A stretch of DNA of 64,000 nt from Rhodeus uyekii (Eukaryota; Chordata; Actinopteri; Cypriniformes; Acheilognathidae): NCBI GenBank assembly GCA_037043235.1, contig JAWRVZ010000051.1:2396001-2460000 (forward strand), in the 5' to 3' direction. The translations under genes were made by a program, and so were the position numbers. This document shows positions 50,161-60,120 of the stretch, one piece after another (position 1 is the stretch's first letter; each line of letters starts with the position of its first letter). The notes under the pieces were generated by a model. That model had not been told where the DNA came from and did not search any database. It saw only the letters and a program-made list of their open reading frames with translations.

Positions 50161-50589
50161 GGTGCTTTCACAATCGGTTCGATTGCCTGGTCCGAACTAG
50201 AGTTCAAAGATTTATTTTTGAGTTTTGAGTTGGTCACACGGATTTACAACTGTCTGTGACATTGTTTTCAGTTTTTTTATTGATGTAAATTCAAGTGTAA
50301 CAGCTTCTCGAATCAGAAAAAAAATTAGGGAGGAATTTGACTTTGTACATTGGGAATTGATTGGATCATTGTTGCTCGCTAGTTTCTGCAATCTCGTGTA
50401 AGTGACAGGTTGCTGGAGGGGACGGATTATTGCCAAGTCCTCGTGTCATCCGAGAAGATATGTTGTTGCAAAGGAAGAGGGCATATCAATATTTTCGACG
50501 ATTGATTATGAGGGTACAATTGTTAAAAATATAATGATGTGCATGAATACATTTATTTAAAAAAAGGAAACGTCAATTTTGATTTTATG
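50161..50589. other. Unassigned DNA, possible MITE remnant
   Basis: GGGTGCTTTCACAATCGGTT then CGATTGCCTGGTCCGAACT resembles one end of a fish MITE (GGTGCTTTCACACC...). No matching other end found. Confidence 0.3.
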
Positions 50590-50930
50590 GTGACTTGCAA
50601 TTAGCACTAAGCAGCATAAAAGCCTTTCTCTCCTCTCCTCTCTTCTCCTCCTTTGTCCACCCCAGGCGACTCCTCCTGCAGGATGTCCTGAGCTGCCATG
50701 GGAATCATTACCCCCTCCTTTCTGGTCCATGTGAGCTCATACAGATGAATCGTTTCTAGGGCAGCCTACAGTCTCATCAGTTTCTCTTAATTAGAATTCA
50801 TACTTATGGTTCTACCAGCCAACAATGCTCAAAAAGGCCCACCTATATATAGCTGGAGAAGAATGTCTAATTAATCCTCCATTTCTTCCTGAGCCAGATC
50901 ACAATCCTCTCTTTCATGTTTCTCAATTAC
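50590..50930. other. Candidate conserved non-coding stretch with MEF2-like site
   Basis: Balanced-composition DNA with CTATATATAG at 50843-50852, a full MEF2 consensus, next to AGCTGG, plus TTCTCTTAATTAGAATTC and GTCTAATTAATCC. Non-coding by all frames. A possible enhancer by appearance only. Confidence 0.3.
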
Positions 50931-51479
50931 GGTGTGTGTGCCCTTTTATGTTGCCCGTGTGTGTGTTGGGATTTTAGAGTCAGGGCGTGTGTGTGTGAGG
51001 AGAATCTCAAAAACACTGTTGTGCAGATGAGCAGAGGACGCACCAGCACAGTGCCTGCATTGTGTACAGCGGGCTTTGTATATGTACCTTTGCTTTGTGA
51101 GGGAAAATGAAGGCAAGTATAATTATTTTTTGCATATTTATGTTTATCCCACACAACAACAAAAAACATGCATAACCTTCACTCCACATATATGAAAACT
51201 TTTTAATTTTGTACGGACACAAAGATGTTTTAAATTGCACTCCCCTCTAAAAGTATGTGTACCTTCTCTAATGAAAAACAATTTTGAAAATTTCAAACGT
51301 GTAGGTTGTTTTTTGCTTTACACATTATTCATGCTGTTAGAAAATGAACCAAATTAGTACATTTCAATGTCTGATTATAAAAAATTAGTGTGTGTGATCT
51401 CTATAACCAGTATTATGAATTATCCTGATGGCTCTTTTTTTGCAACACAGAGAGTGATGATAGTCTGCTTTCATAGGTA
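50931..51479. other. Unassigned DNA
   Basis: Small (GT)-rich patches at 50930-50965 and 50985-50998. Nothing recognised. Confidence 0.4.
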
Positions 51480-51830
51480 TTGTCCCAAACGTCCGCACAG
51501 TAAATTAAATATGGTAAAATCAGTGTTCAATAAAGAATGTGGAGTGATTTGTGGTCCAGAATGTTCTTTGCTTCATTCAGTACTGAAATGCTTCTTGAAG
51601 GTTTATTGTGTAAATGACTTAAGCAATAGTTCCAGTTTATTTTGTCATTTATTTTGTTCCAGTTTACTATGTCCGAACTGTTTGCATTTTATTTTATACG
51701 TATTATCTTTTTATTCTTTTAATCATTTTTAATGTTTTATTTTTATCATTCTTCTTTATGTAAAGCACTTTGAATTACCATTGTGTATGAAATGTGCTAT
51801 ACAAATAAACTTGCCTTGCCTTGTCATCTA
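51480..51830 (+). mobile_element. LINE 3' end fragment
   Basis: Ends ATGTAAAGCACTTTGAATTA, GAAATGTGCTATACAAATAA, ACTTGCCTTGCCTTG, a very common fish LINE 3' terminus (stem-forming AAAGCACTTTG and the AATAAA-like tail). The 121-codon frame over 51367-51732 has no RT motif and is probably 3' UTR. Confidence 0.5.
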
Positions 51831-51851
51831 CTATCACCCCAAGAAATGTCT

Positions 51852-52110
51852 CAGGTTATGCATGTAACCATGGTTCCCAGAGAATAGGGAATGAGACGCT
51901 GCGTCCCCTAGGGGTCGCTATGGGGAACACCTCTGGTATGACAAGTGTCTGAAGCAGGAGTCTAATCATGACAATGAACAGCGTAATGACGTCACCACCA
52001 GCGTAACTGCAGGTATAAAAGAGGAACCTGTGTAATACGTAATCCACTTTTTATCTGAAGGGGATGCCCCAAGCATGGCAAAGGGATGCGGTGTCTCGTC
52101 CGTCCTTCCT
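51852..52110. mobile_element. Fish MITE with CAGGTTATGCATGTAACCA end
   Basis: Left end CAGGTTATGCATGTAACCAT, GGTTCCCAGAGAATAGGGAA, TGAGACGCTGCGTCCCCTAG. The right end (GGGATGCGGTGTCTCG) is the inverse of GAGACGCTGCGTCCC but breaks off before the terminal repeat. Internal GCGTAATGACGTCACCACC and GTATAAAAGAGG words are typical of the family. No coding DNA. Confidence 0.55.
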
Positions 52111-53479
52111 AGACTTAGTGCAAAGTTTTCTATTGATCAATCCCATGATGATTGCTGGTTTGTCACTGTCCTTTCTCTGGGGCATATCAATCCTTCAGAT
52201 TCTCTGAGTCCATGTCAATCCCCTTAAATTGAAGAAAAGACCTGTTGCTCCGCGGAGCTGACATCCTGCTCATACCATTCAATTTCAATTTAAATAAAAT
52301 GAATTAAATTGGAATTTCAAGGGCAATCCAAATGTAGTTCTGGCACACAAACAAACCATATGTTATAATCAGTGCTGGCTGGTGCTGATGTTGCTCTAAA
52401 AAAACATCATCTTAAATTAAATGCTAAAAATAACCGACCACACTCAATACATTTTACAACATTTAGGAGTCAAATATCAAGTCAAATATCACGATTCAAC
52501 CCATGTTTGGGTCAAATGTGGACAAACCCAGCTGTTGGTTAAAATGTTTTAAACCCAACAGTTAGGTTTGTCCATTTTTTATATATTTAAACAACTCAAT
52601 ATATTTATAGTATTGAAGCCAGGCATCCATGTGGGACAAAAAAAGATGTCTCACTGTCTAATAATTTTTTTTTTTACAAAACAAATAGCAATATTCTGCA
52701 GCAAAACCCTGGGGCAATGCAGTAAAACCATTCTAATTTATGTGCACTATAGGTTTTCCTTCACAGTTTTATGTGTGTACATGTGTACAGAAAATTACCT
52801 TCAGGAGAACCCCCCCAAATCATATTCTTGCAAACATTTAATACACAAATAAAGCCCACACTCCCTTAGCTTATTATCATAGAGCTATTGGCTGAGGTGA
52901 ATTAAAGCGCCCTTCTTGTAGCACAAAATATCAGCAATATTCTTGTCAAATGGAGTCTCTTTTGTGGCCACAAACAAAGACAACCGATGATTCAATTTTA
53001 ACTGAGATATAGAACAAAAGTACTGAGCAGGAGTTCAAGAGCAAGAAAGGAAATTGTAATTGGCCTATGAAATTGCTCATGGTGTAGTGTCTTGTCTACT
53101 GGACAAGACTTGGTTGTCTTGGAAGAAAGTCACATGTTCACACTCGAGGTCACTTGCTCTTTGCCACAATTATGATTATAGCGAAGGATGTGCTAGAGAT
53201 TTCCGCGTATGAAACTCCATTCATGTTTAAACATATTTATATATATGAAATACAATATTTGACATCATATATGCTCTATCCATTGCCCTTTTTAAACGGC
53301 CTTAAACCACTGCAGGCTACAATTGGATCATTTCCTTTGGACAAAGGTCATGTGACAAAGGGACAGAGAAATGATGTCATGGCCATTGAACAATGAGGAC
53401 ACAGTTTCACTGAAATGCCCCACAGCCCCTTTGCTTAAAATATCCATATCCTGTTTCCCTTCCTCCTGCATCTGTAAAG
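52111..53479. other. Unassigned DNA with AACCCAACAGTT words
   Basis: 52490-52580 has inverted words GGACAAACCCAGCTGTTGG and AACCCAACAGTTAGGTTTGT, reminiscent of a small fish MITE. The rest is unassigned; no gene. Confidence 0.35.
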
Positions 53480-53858
53480 TAGATGCAAATCTATATGTAA
53501 CTAAACACAGTGGTGCTGATATTCAAAATTTTGATTGCGTGTGTACTATTTCTTATATACAACAGCTGACCTGCCAATATCTTGCCAAAATCTCTGCCAA
53601 TATTCAAAAGACAGCTGAAAACTTGTCTCTTCCATGAGCAGCTAACATAACACACACAAAAATGTCTTTCCTTGCTTTCACCTTCCTTTAGTCCCTCCAA
53701 TCTCGAGGCTTATATTACTTCAAGCAATGTTCAAAACGTTCTATTGTGAGCACTTGTGTACTTTTGCCTCTTCAAGATGAATAGCTTCTGTATTCCTCAA
53801 GTTGTAAGTTGCTTTGGATAAAAGCATCTGCTAAATGAATAAATGTAAATGTACATTT
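53480..53858 (+). mobile_element. LINE 3' end with last codons and full tail
   Basis: A frame ending at about 53648 reads FKRQLKTCLFHEQLT-stop, resembling the C-terminus of fish LINE ORFs (FK..LKTHLF type). The 3' UTR follows (GGCTTATATTACTTCAAGCA, as at 10488-10622 reversed), and the tail is GTAAGTTGCTTTGGATAAAA, GCATCTGCTAAATGAATAAA. That tail is nearly identical to the SINE tails of this window. A 5'-truncated LINE copy; the clade is not determined. Confidence 0.65.
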
Positions 53859-53918
53859 TTAAACAGATGGGAGAAAATCGGATCTGTATCAGTAAGCCAT
53901 ATAAATCTGTGCATTAGG

Positions 53919-54366
53919 TGTCAGGTATGGTGAGGAAAATACGAGGATGCTGAAGAAAGTGGAGATTTTATTATAATAAAAGAAAACCAAAAAACAAGAC
54001 TAGACTAAGAACACGAACAGGACTAGGACAAGACTAGAGCACGACTGAACACTGGATAGACAGAAGATGCACAGCCAAGGAATGACGACGAAACAGCACA
54101 AGACAGCAGACACTGGGAGAATAAATACACACAGGAGGAACGGTAATTGATTGGGAAACAGCTGGGGCAAATCAAAGTTCAGCAAGGAAAAAAATGTGGG
54201 AGGGTTACACACTGACAAGACATGAACATGCAGCCAATGCGGACGCGCATTGCTGCATGTTCACAAAGACACACAGACAGCGCGCAGCTGGTGAAACTGT
54301 GTGCGTCACGAAAACACAACATGAAAGCACGCGGCTGAAATAAACACAAACCGTGTGCTCATGACA
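53919..54366 (-). mobile_element. LTR-like unit (reverse)
   Basis: On the minus strand it begins TGTCATGAGCACACGG and ends CCTCACCATACCTGACA (TG...CA). Near the end it carries TTATTATAATAAAATCTCC, similar in position and word order to the end of the solo LTR at 14418-14786. TGTGTATTTATTCTCCC is a TATA-like candidate. The flanking 5-mers (TTAGG, CTGCA) do not match, so a clean solo LTR is not shown. Confidence 0.45.
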
Positions 54367-54620
54367 CTGCACACAGACCTGAGAGAAGGTGGCTCGAGCA
54401 GAGCTTGAAACGCGCCCAATTACAAAACAGAGCGCACGAAAACGAGGAACCACTCTGACAAAAACCGAAACTAGACAAGACCGTCTGGGGATCGGACACT
54501 ATAACCCGCACACGAACGTTACACAGACAAGTGTGCATGCAATTCGAACACTCGAAGCCACGCGCACACACAAAACGAGACATTACGGAAGTGTCAGAGC
54601 TCTGCCACAACAACAAGAAA
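54367..54620. other. Unassigned DNA between LTR-like unit and Helitron-like array
   Basis: Balanced composition with several open frames (up to 116 codons on the minus strand) and no domain. Possibly internal sequence of the neighbouring LTR element. Confidence 0.3.
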
Positions 54621-56588
54621 CTAGAGAGGATAAAGTTCGTCGAGACAAACTTTAGAAGTTGGCTGAGAATGTCGCACCAGAAAACTTTATTTTCGTATGT
54701 TGGTAGCACAATTTAACATTAAATACACAGTACGTTACGAAACCAGAAATGAACAGGTTGCTAAGGTCTTCTGGGTGGTTGCTAGGGCGTTAATAGGCAG
54801 TTTCTTAGGTATCCGGGGTGGTTGCTAAGGTGTTGCTAGGTGGTTGCTAGGGTAACCAGAGTTGTTGCTAGGGTGTTGCTAGGCGGTTGCTAGGGTATCC
54901 GGGGTGGTTGCTAGGGTAACCAGAGTGGTTGGCAGGGTGTTGCTAGGCGGTTGCTAGGGTACCTGGACTGGTTGCTAGGGTGTTGCTAGGTGGTTGCTAG
55001 GGTAACCGGGGTGGTTGCTAGGTTGTTGCTAAGGAGTTGCTAGGATAACCAGAGTGGTTGCTAGGTGGTTGCTAGGGTAACCTGGGTGGTTGCTAGGGTG
55101 TTGCTAAGAAGTTGCTAGGGTAACCAGAGTGGTTGCTAGGGTGTTGCTAGGGTAATCAGAGTGGTTGCCAGTTGGTTGCTAGGGTAACTGAGGTGGTTGC
55201 TAGTTGGTTGCTAGGGTAACTGGGGTGGTTGCTAGGGTATCCTGGGTGGTTGCTAGGGTGTTGCTAGGCAGTTGCTAGGGTAACCAGAGTGGTTGCTAGG
55301 GTATCCTGGGTGGTTGCTAGGGTGTTGCTAGGCAGTTGCTAGGGCATTTTGGGTGGTTGCTAGGGTGCTGCTAGGGTAAACAGGGTGGTTGCTATGCAGT
55401 TGCTAGGGTATTTTGGGTGGTTGCTAGGCAGTTGCTAGGGTATCTGGGGTGGTTGCTAGGGTATCCTGAGTGGTTGCTAGGGTATTTTGGGTGGTTGCTA
55501 GGGCGTTGCTAGGCAGTTGCTAGGGTATTTTGGGTGGTTGCTAGGCAGTTGCTAGGGTATCTGGGCGGTTGCTAGGGTGTTGCTAGGTGGTTGCTAGGGT
55601 ATCCTGAGTGGTTGCTAGGGTATTTTGGGTGGTTGCTAGGCAGTTGCTAGGGTAAACAGGGTAGTTGCTAGGGCGTTGCTAGGCAGTTGCTAGGGTATCT
55701 GGGGTGGTTGCTAGGGTGTTGCTAGGTGGTTGCTAGGGTAACTGGGGTGGTTGCTAGGTGGTTGCTAGGGTAACTGGGGTGGTTGCTAGGCAGTTGCTAG
55801 GGTATCCAGGGTGGTTGCTAGGATGTTACTAGGTAGTTGTGAGGTCTTCTGGGTAGTTACTATGGCATTCATAGCACAATTTAACACTTAGCTAACCACT
55901 ATTAGCATGTAGCTATTCACTGCTAGCATGTGTAGCATGTTGACAGTTCTGTTTGCTAGCATGAATCAATAAACCCAACCCCCATGTCTCTACGACTCTC
56001 AGATCCAGAGATATAGGTCTGGCTAAACGGTTGCTAGGGTACTCTGTTTGGTTGTTAGGGAGTGGCTTCATAGTGATCTTGAGACACTCATTGATTGCCT
56101 GATTAAAAAGAGCCCTCCCCTTTGAGTGTACGATACTGTGATGCAGAGTTACATTCAATACAAAATTCCTATGTAAGTTACCTTGAAACATGAAGGGAAT
56201 GAGGCAGGAAACAGGAAGTGCAAGCACTTCCTGTTTCCTGTCCTTTGCCATATAAGGTAGAATGGCAGCATCACTGATTCTGATTGGATGAGAGACAGTT
56301 ATAGAACCGGCCCTGCACTGACTCTCAGCAGCTGCAGTGTTTAGATTTGAATTTGGAGACAGTTGGAGTTTGAAATATCTGAACATTCCGCAATGCAAAG
56401 TCAATGGGACTTTTTTTCGGGCTTTTTTCGCCATTTTTAGGAAAACCGTAGGTCCGATCCCTTGGAAAAGACATAGCAACGCGATTCAGAACAGGCCTGC
56501 GGCCTGTTCTGATTTTGGGGTCTGTAGCACTAACGCTGTAGGACGAGATGCGTTTAGAAAAAGGTGCTCAGAAGAATAATAATAAAAA
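54621..56588 (-). mobile_element. Helitron-like element, copy 1 of a tandem array
   Basis: On the minus strand the 3' end reads AAAGTTTGTC-TC-GACGAACTTT (hairpin 54632-54653, 10-bp stem with one wobble pair), then ATCCTCTCTAG followed by T. This is a subterminal hairpin about 10 nt before CTRR with T after it, the 3' signature of Helitrons. The subterminal repeat AAGTTGGCTGAGAA is at 54656-54669. The body has a long minisatellite (54757-55835) and a conserved 750-bp block with two perfect hairpins (56205-56240, 56487-56511) and a 188-codon frame (55913-56479). The right (5') edge stops at (TAA)n and lacks the CAGCCAACTTA repeat seen in copies 2 and 3. No helicase or Rep gene, so non-autonomous. 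Confidence 0.6.
54757..55835 (+). repeat. GGTTGCTAGG minisatellite, array 1
   Basis: About 1.08 kb of imperfect units: GGTTGCTAGGGTGTTGCTAG, GCGGTTGCTAGGGTAACCAG, GTGGTTGCTAGGGTATCC and variants, with a roughly 10-bp underlying period (GTTGCTAGG) and 20- to 50-bp higher-order units. At least ten units contain GTTGCTAGGGTAAC, which fits the RFX X-box pattern. Confidence 0.9.
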
Positions 56589-58228
56589 CTAGAGAGGATA
56601 AAGTTCGTCGAGACAAACTTTAGAAGTTGGCTGAGAACGTCGCACCGGAAACGTTAATTTCACATGTTGGTAGCACAATTTAACATTAAATACAAAGTAC
56701 GTTACGAAACCAGAAATTAACAGGTTGCTAAGGTCTTCTGGGTGGTTGCTAGGGCGTTGCTAGGCAGTTTCTTAGGTATCCAGGTTGGTTGCTAAGGTGT
56801 TGCTAGGTGGTTGCTAGGGTAACCAGAGTGGTTGCTAGGGTGTTGCTAGGTGGTTGCTAGGGTAACCAGAGTGGTTGCTAGGGTGTTGCTAGGCGGTTGC
56901 TAGGGTATCTGGGGTGGTTGCTAGGGTAACCAGAGTGGTTGCTAGGGTGTTGCTAGGCGGTTGCTAGAGTAACTGGAGTGGTTGCTAGGGTAACCAGAGT
57001 GGTTGCTAGGGTGTTGCTAGGCGGTTGCTAGGGTAACTGTAGTGGTTGCTAGGGTGTTGCTAGGGTAACCAGGGTGGTTGCTAGGGTATTTTTGGGTGGT
57101 TGCTAGGGTGTTGCTAGGTGGTTGCTAGGGTAACCAGAGTGGTTGCTAGGCGGTTGCTAGAGTATCCTGGGTTGTTGCTAGGGTGTTGCTAGGCAGTTGC
57201 TAGGGTATTTTGGGTGGTTGCTAGGCAGTTGCTACGGTATCTGGGGCGGTTGCTAGGGTGTTGCTAGGTGGTTGCTAGGGTAACTGGGGTGGTTGCTAGG
57301 GTATCCTCAGTGGTTGCTAGGCAGTTGCTAGGGTATTTTGGGTGGTTGCTAGGCAGTTGCTAGGGTAAACAGCGTGGTTGCTAGGGTGTTGCTAGGGTAT
57401 TTTGGGTGGTTGCTAGGATGTTACTAGGTAGTTTTGAGGTCTTCTGGGTAGTTACTATGGCATTCCTAGCACAATTTAACACTTAGCTAACCACTATTAG
57501 CATGTAGCTATTCACTGCTAGCATGTGTAGCATGTTGGAAGTCCTGTTTGCTAGCATGAGTCAATAGAATCAACCCCCATGTCTCTACGACGTTCAGATC
57601 CAGAGATATAGGTCTGGCTAAACTGTTGCTAAGGTACTCTGTTTGGTTGTTAGGGAGTGGCTTCAAAGTGATCATGGGACACTCATTGGTTGCCTGATTA
57701 AAAAGAGCCCTCCCCCTTGAATCTATGATATTGTGATGCAGAGTTACATTCAATTCAAAATCCCTATGCAAGTTACCATGAAACATGAAGGGAATGAGGC
57801 AGGAAACAGGAAGTGCAAGCACTTCCTGTTTCCTGTCCTTTGCCATATAAGGTAGAATGGCAGCATCACTGATTCTGATTGGATGAGAGACAGTTATAGA
57901 ACCGCCCCTGCACTGACTCTCAGCAGCTGCAGTGTTTAGATTTGAATTTGGAGACAGTTGGATTTTGAAATATCTGAACATTCCGCAATGCAAAGTCAAT
58001 GGGACTTTTTTGGGGGCTTTTTTCGCCATTTTTAGGAAAACCGTAGGTCCGATCCCTTAGAAAAGATATAGCACACTATTTCAGAACAGGCCTGCGGCCT
58101 GTTCTGATTTTGGGGTCTGTAGCACCAAAGCTGTAGGTCGAGTTAGAGTCAGAAAAAGGGTCTCAGAAGAATAATAATAATAAGTTTATAACAACATCAG
58201 TAAGTTGGCTGCTTCTCAGCCAACTTAA
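56589..58228 (-). mobile_element. Helitron-like element, copy 2
   Basis: Same structure as copy 1: CTAG at 56589-56592, hairpin 56600-56621, minisatellite 56722-57420, and a conserved block with a 173-codon frame (57508-58029). The right end is (AAT)n, AGTTTATAACAACATCAGTA, then the palindrome AAGTTGGCTGCTTCTCAGCC-AACTTA directly abutting the CTAG of copy 3. The head-to-tail junction without host DNA indicates tandem generation, not independent insertions. Confidence 0.6.
56722..57420 (+). repeat. GGTTGCTAGG minisatellite, array 2
   Basis: About 0.7 kb of the same unit types as array 1 but in a different order and number, showing repeat expansion or contraction after (or during) element copying. 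At least eight GTTGCTAGGGTAAC-type units. Confidence 0.9.
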
Positions 58229-59850
58229 CTAGAGAGGATAAAGTTCGTCGAGACAAACTTTAGAAGTTGGCTGAGAATGTCGCACCGGAACCTGTAATTT
58301 TGCATGTTGGTAGCACAATTTAACATTATCTACGAAGTATGTTACGAAAAAAGAATTAACAGGTTGCTAGGGTGTTGCTAGTTGGTTGCCAGGGTAACCA
58401 GAGTGGTTGCTAGGCGGTTGCTATGGTAACTGGGGTGGTTGCTAGGGTGTTGCCAGGCGGTTGCTAGGGTAACCTGTTTGGTTGCTAGGTTGTTGCTAGG
58501 CGGATGCTAGGGTAACCGGAGTGGTTGCTAGGGTATTTTGGATGATTGCTAGGCAGTTGCTAGGGTAGCTAGGGTGGTTGCTAGGCGGTTGCTAGGGTAA
58601 CCAGGGTGGTTACTAGGGTGTTGCTAGGTGGTTGCTAGGCTATCCTGAGTGGTTGCTAAGGTGTTGCTAGGCAGTTGCTAGGGTATTTTGGGTGGTTGCT
58701 AGGCAGTTGCTGGGGTATCTGGGGCGGTTGCTAGGGTGTTGCTAGGTGGTTGCTAGGGTAACTGGGGTGGTTGCTAGGGTATCCTGAGTGGTTGCTAGGC
58801 AGTTGCTAGGGTAAACAGGGTGGTTGCTAGGCAGTTGCTAGGGTATTTTGGGTGGTTGCTAGGGTGTTGCTAGGGTATCTGGGGCGGTTGCTAGGGTGTT
58901 GCTAGGTGGTTGCTGGGGTGTTGCTAGGTGGTTGCTAGGGTAACTAGGGTGGTTGCTAGGCAGTTGCTAGGGTATCCAGGGTGGTTGCTAGGATGTTACT
59001 AGGTAGTTGTGAGGTCTTCTGGGTAGTTACAATGGCATTCCTAGCACAATTTAACACTTAGCTAACCCCTATTAGCATGTAGCTATTCACTGCTAGCATA
59101 TGTAGCATGTAGGAAGTCCTGTTTGCTAGCATGAGTCAATAGACCCAACCCCCATGTCTCTACGACACTCAGAAGCAGAGATACAGGTCTGGCTAAACTG
59201 TTGCTAAGGTACTCTGTTTGGTTGTTAGGGAGTGGCTTCAAAGTGATCATGAGACACTCATTGGTTGCCTGATTAAAAAGAGCCCTCCCCCTTGAATCTA
59301 TGATATTGTGATGCAGAGTTACATTCAATACAAAATTCCTATGTAAGTTACCTTGAAACATGAAGGGAATGAGGCAGGAAACAGGAAGTGCAAGCACTTC
59401 CTGTTTCCTGTCCTTTGCCATATAAGGTAGAATGGCAGCATCACTGATTCTGATTGGATGAGAGACAGTTATAGAACCGCCCCTGCACTGACTCTCAGCA
59501 GCTGCAGTGTTTAGATTTGAATTTAGAGACAGTTGGAGTTTGAAATATCTGAACATTCCGCAATGCAAAGTCAATGGGACTTTTTTTCGGGCTTTTTTCG
59601 CCATTTTTAGGAAAACCGTAGGTCCGATCCCTTAGAAAAGATATAGCACACTATTTCAGAACAGGCCTGCGGCCTGTTCTGATTTTGGGGTCTGTAGCAC
59701 CAAAGCTGTAGGTCGAGTTAGAGTCAGAAAAAGGGTCTCAGAAGAATAATAATAATAAGTTTATAACAACATCAGTAAGTTGGCTGCTTCTCAGCCAACT
59801 TAATAAGTTTATTAGCATTTCAGTAAGTTGGCTGCTTCTCAGCCAACTTA
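58229..59850 (-). mobile_element. Helitron-like element, copy 3
   Basis: CTAG at 58229-58232, hairpin 58240-58261, minisatellite 58352-59003, and a conserved block with a 173-codon frame (59083-59604). The right end carries the AAGTTGGCTG-CTTCT-CAGCCAACTT palindrome twice (about 59776-59802 and 59824-59850) separated by TAATAAGTTTATTAGCATTT. These inverted words with AAGTTGGCTGAGAA on the left form short subterminal inverted repeats, as in Helentron/Helitron2-type elements. Confidence 0.6.
58352..59003 (+). repeat. GGTTGCTAGG minisatellite, array 3
   Basis: About 0.65 kb of the same units. Includes GTTGCTATGGTAAC at 58417-58430, the closest match to the classic X-box in the three arrays. Confidence 0.9.
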
Positions 59851-59869
59851 ATTACTAGACCGAATGTGG

Positions 59870-60120
59870 CAGAACCCTGACATTACGTCTTAAAGTTACA
59901 GCAGCCTAATAAACCTGCTGCCCTCTGTCATTAATGCAAATCAAACAGGTTAATGAATGTGACTAATTAATGAATATTAGTCTTGATGTTTACCCTCAAA
60001 TAGACATCAAATGAGTGTGATTTATTTTGTGACAAGCAAACTTTTGCCACCATCTGACTTTGATGAGGCAGTTGGGGCCAGTAATAACCCTTTAATTTGT
60101 CTCTGTCTTGTTATGTTTTA
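59870..60120. other. Candidate conserved non-coding stretch with POU-like octamer
   Basis: Contains ATGCAAAT (59934-59941, inside TCATTAATGCAAATCAAAC), GACTAATTAATGAATATTAG and other homeodomain words, with no repeat hallmarks. The octamer is the POU-factor consensus. Enhancer role is inference. Confidence 0.3.

Noticed and set aside
51367..51732. 121-codon plus-strand frame
   Set aside because: AT-rich, hydrophobic and without motif; sits just upstream of a LINE 3' tail, probably its UTR.
53919..54366. Perfect solo LTR
   Set aside because: The ends are TG...CA, but flanking 5-mers do not match, so it is listed only as LTR-like.
54757..55835. CRISPR-like direct repeats
   Set aside because: Units are about 10-20 bp without constant-length unique spacers; it is a eukaryotic minisatellite.
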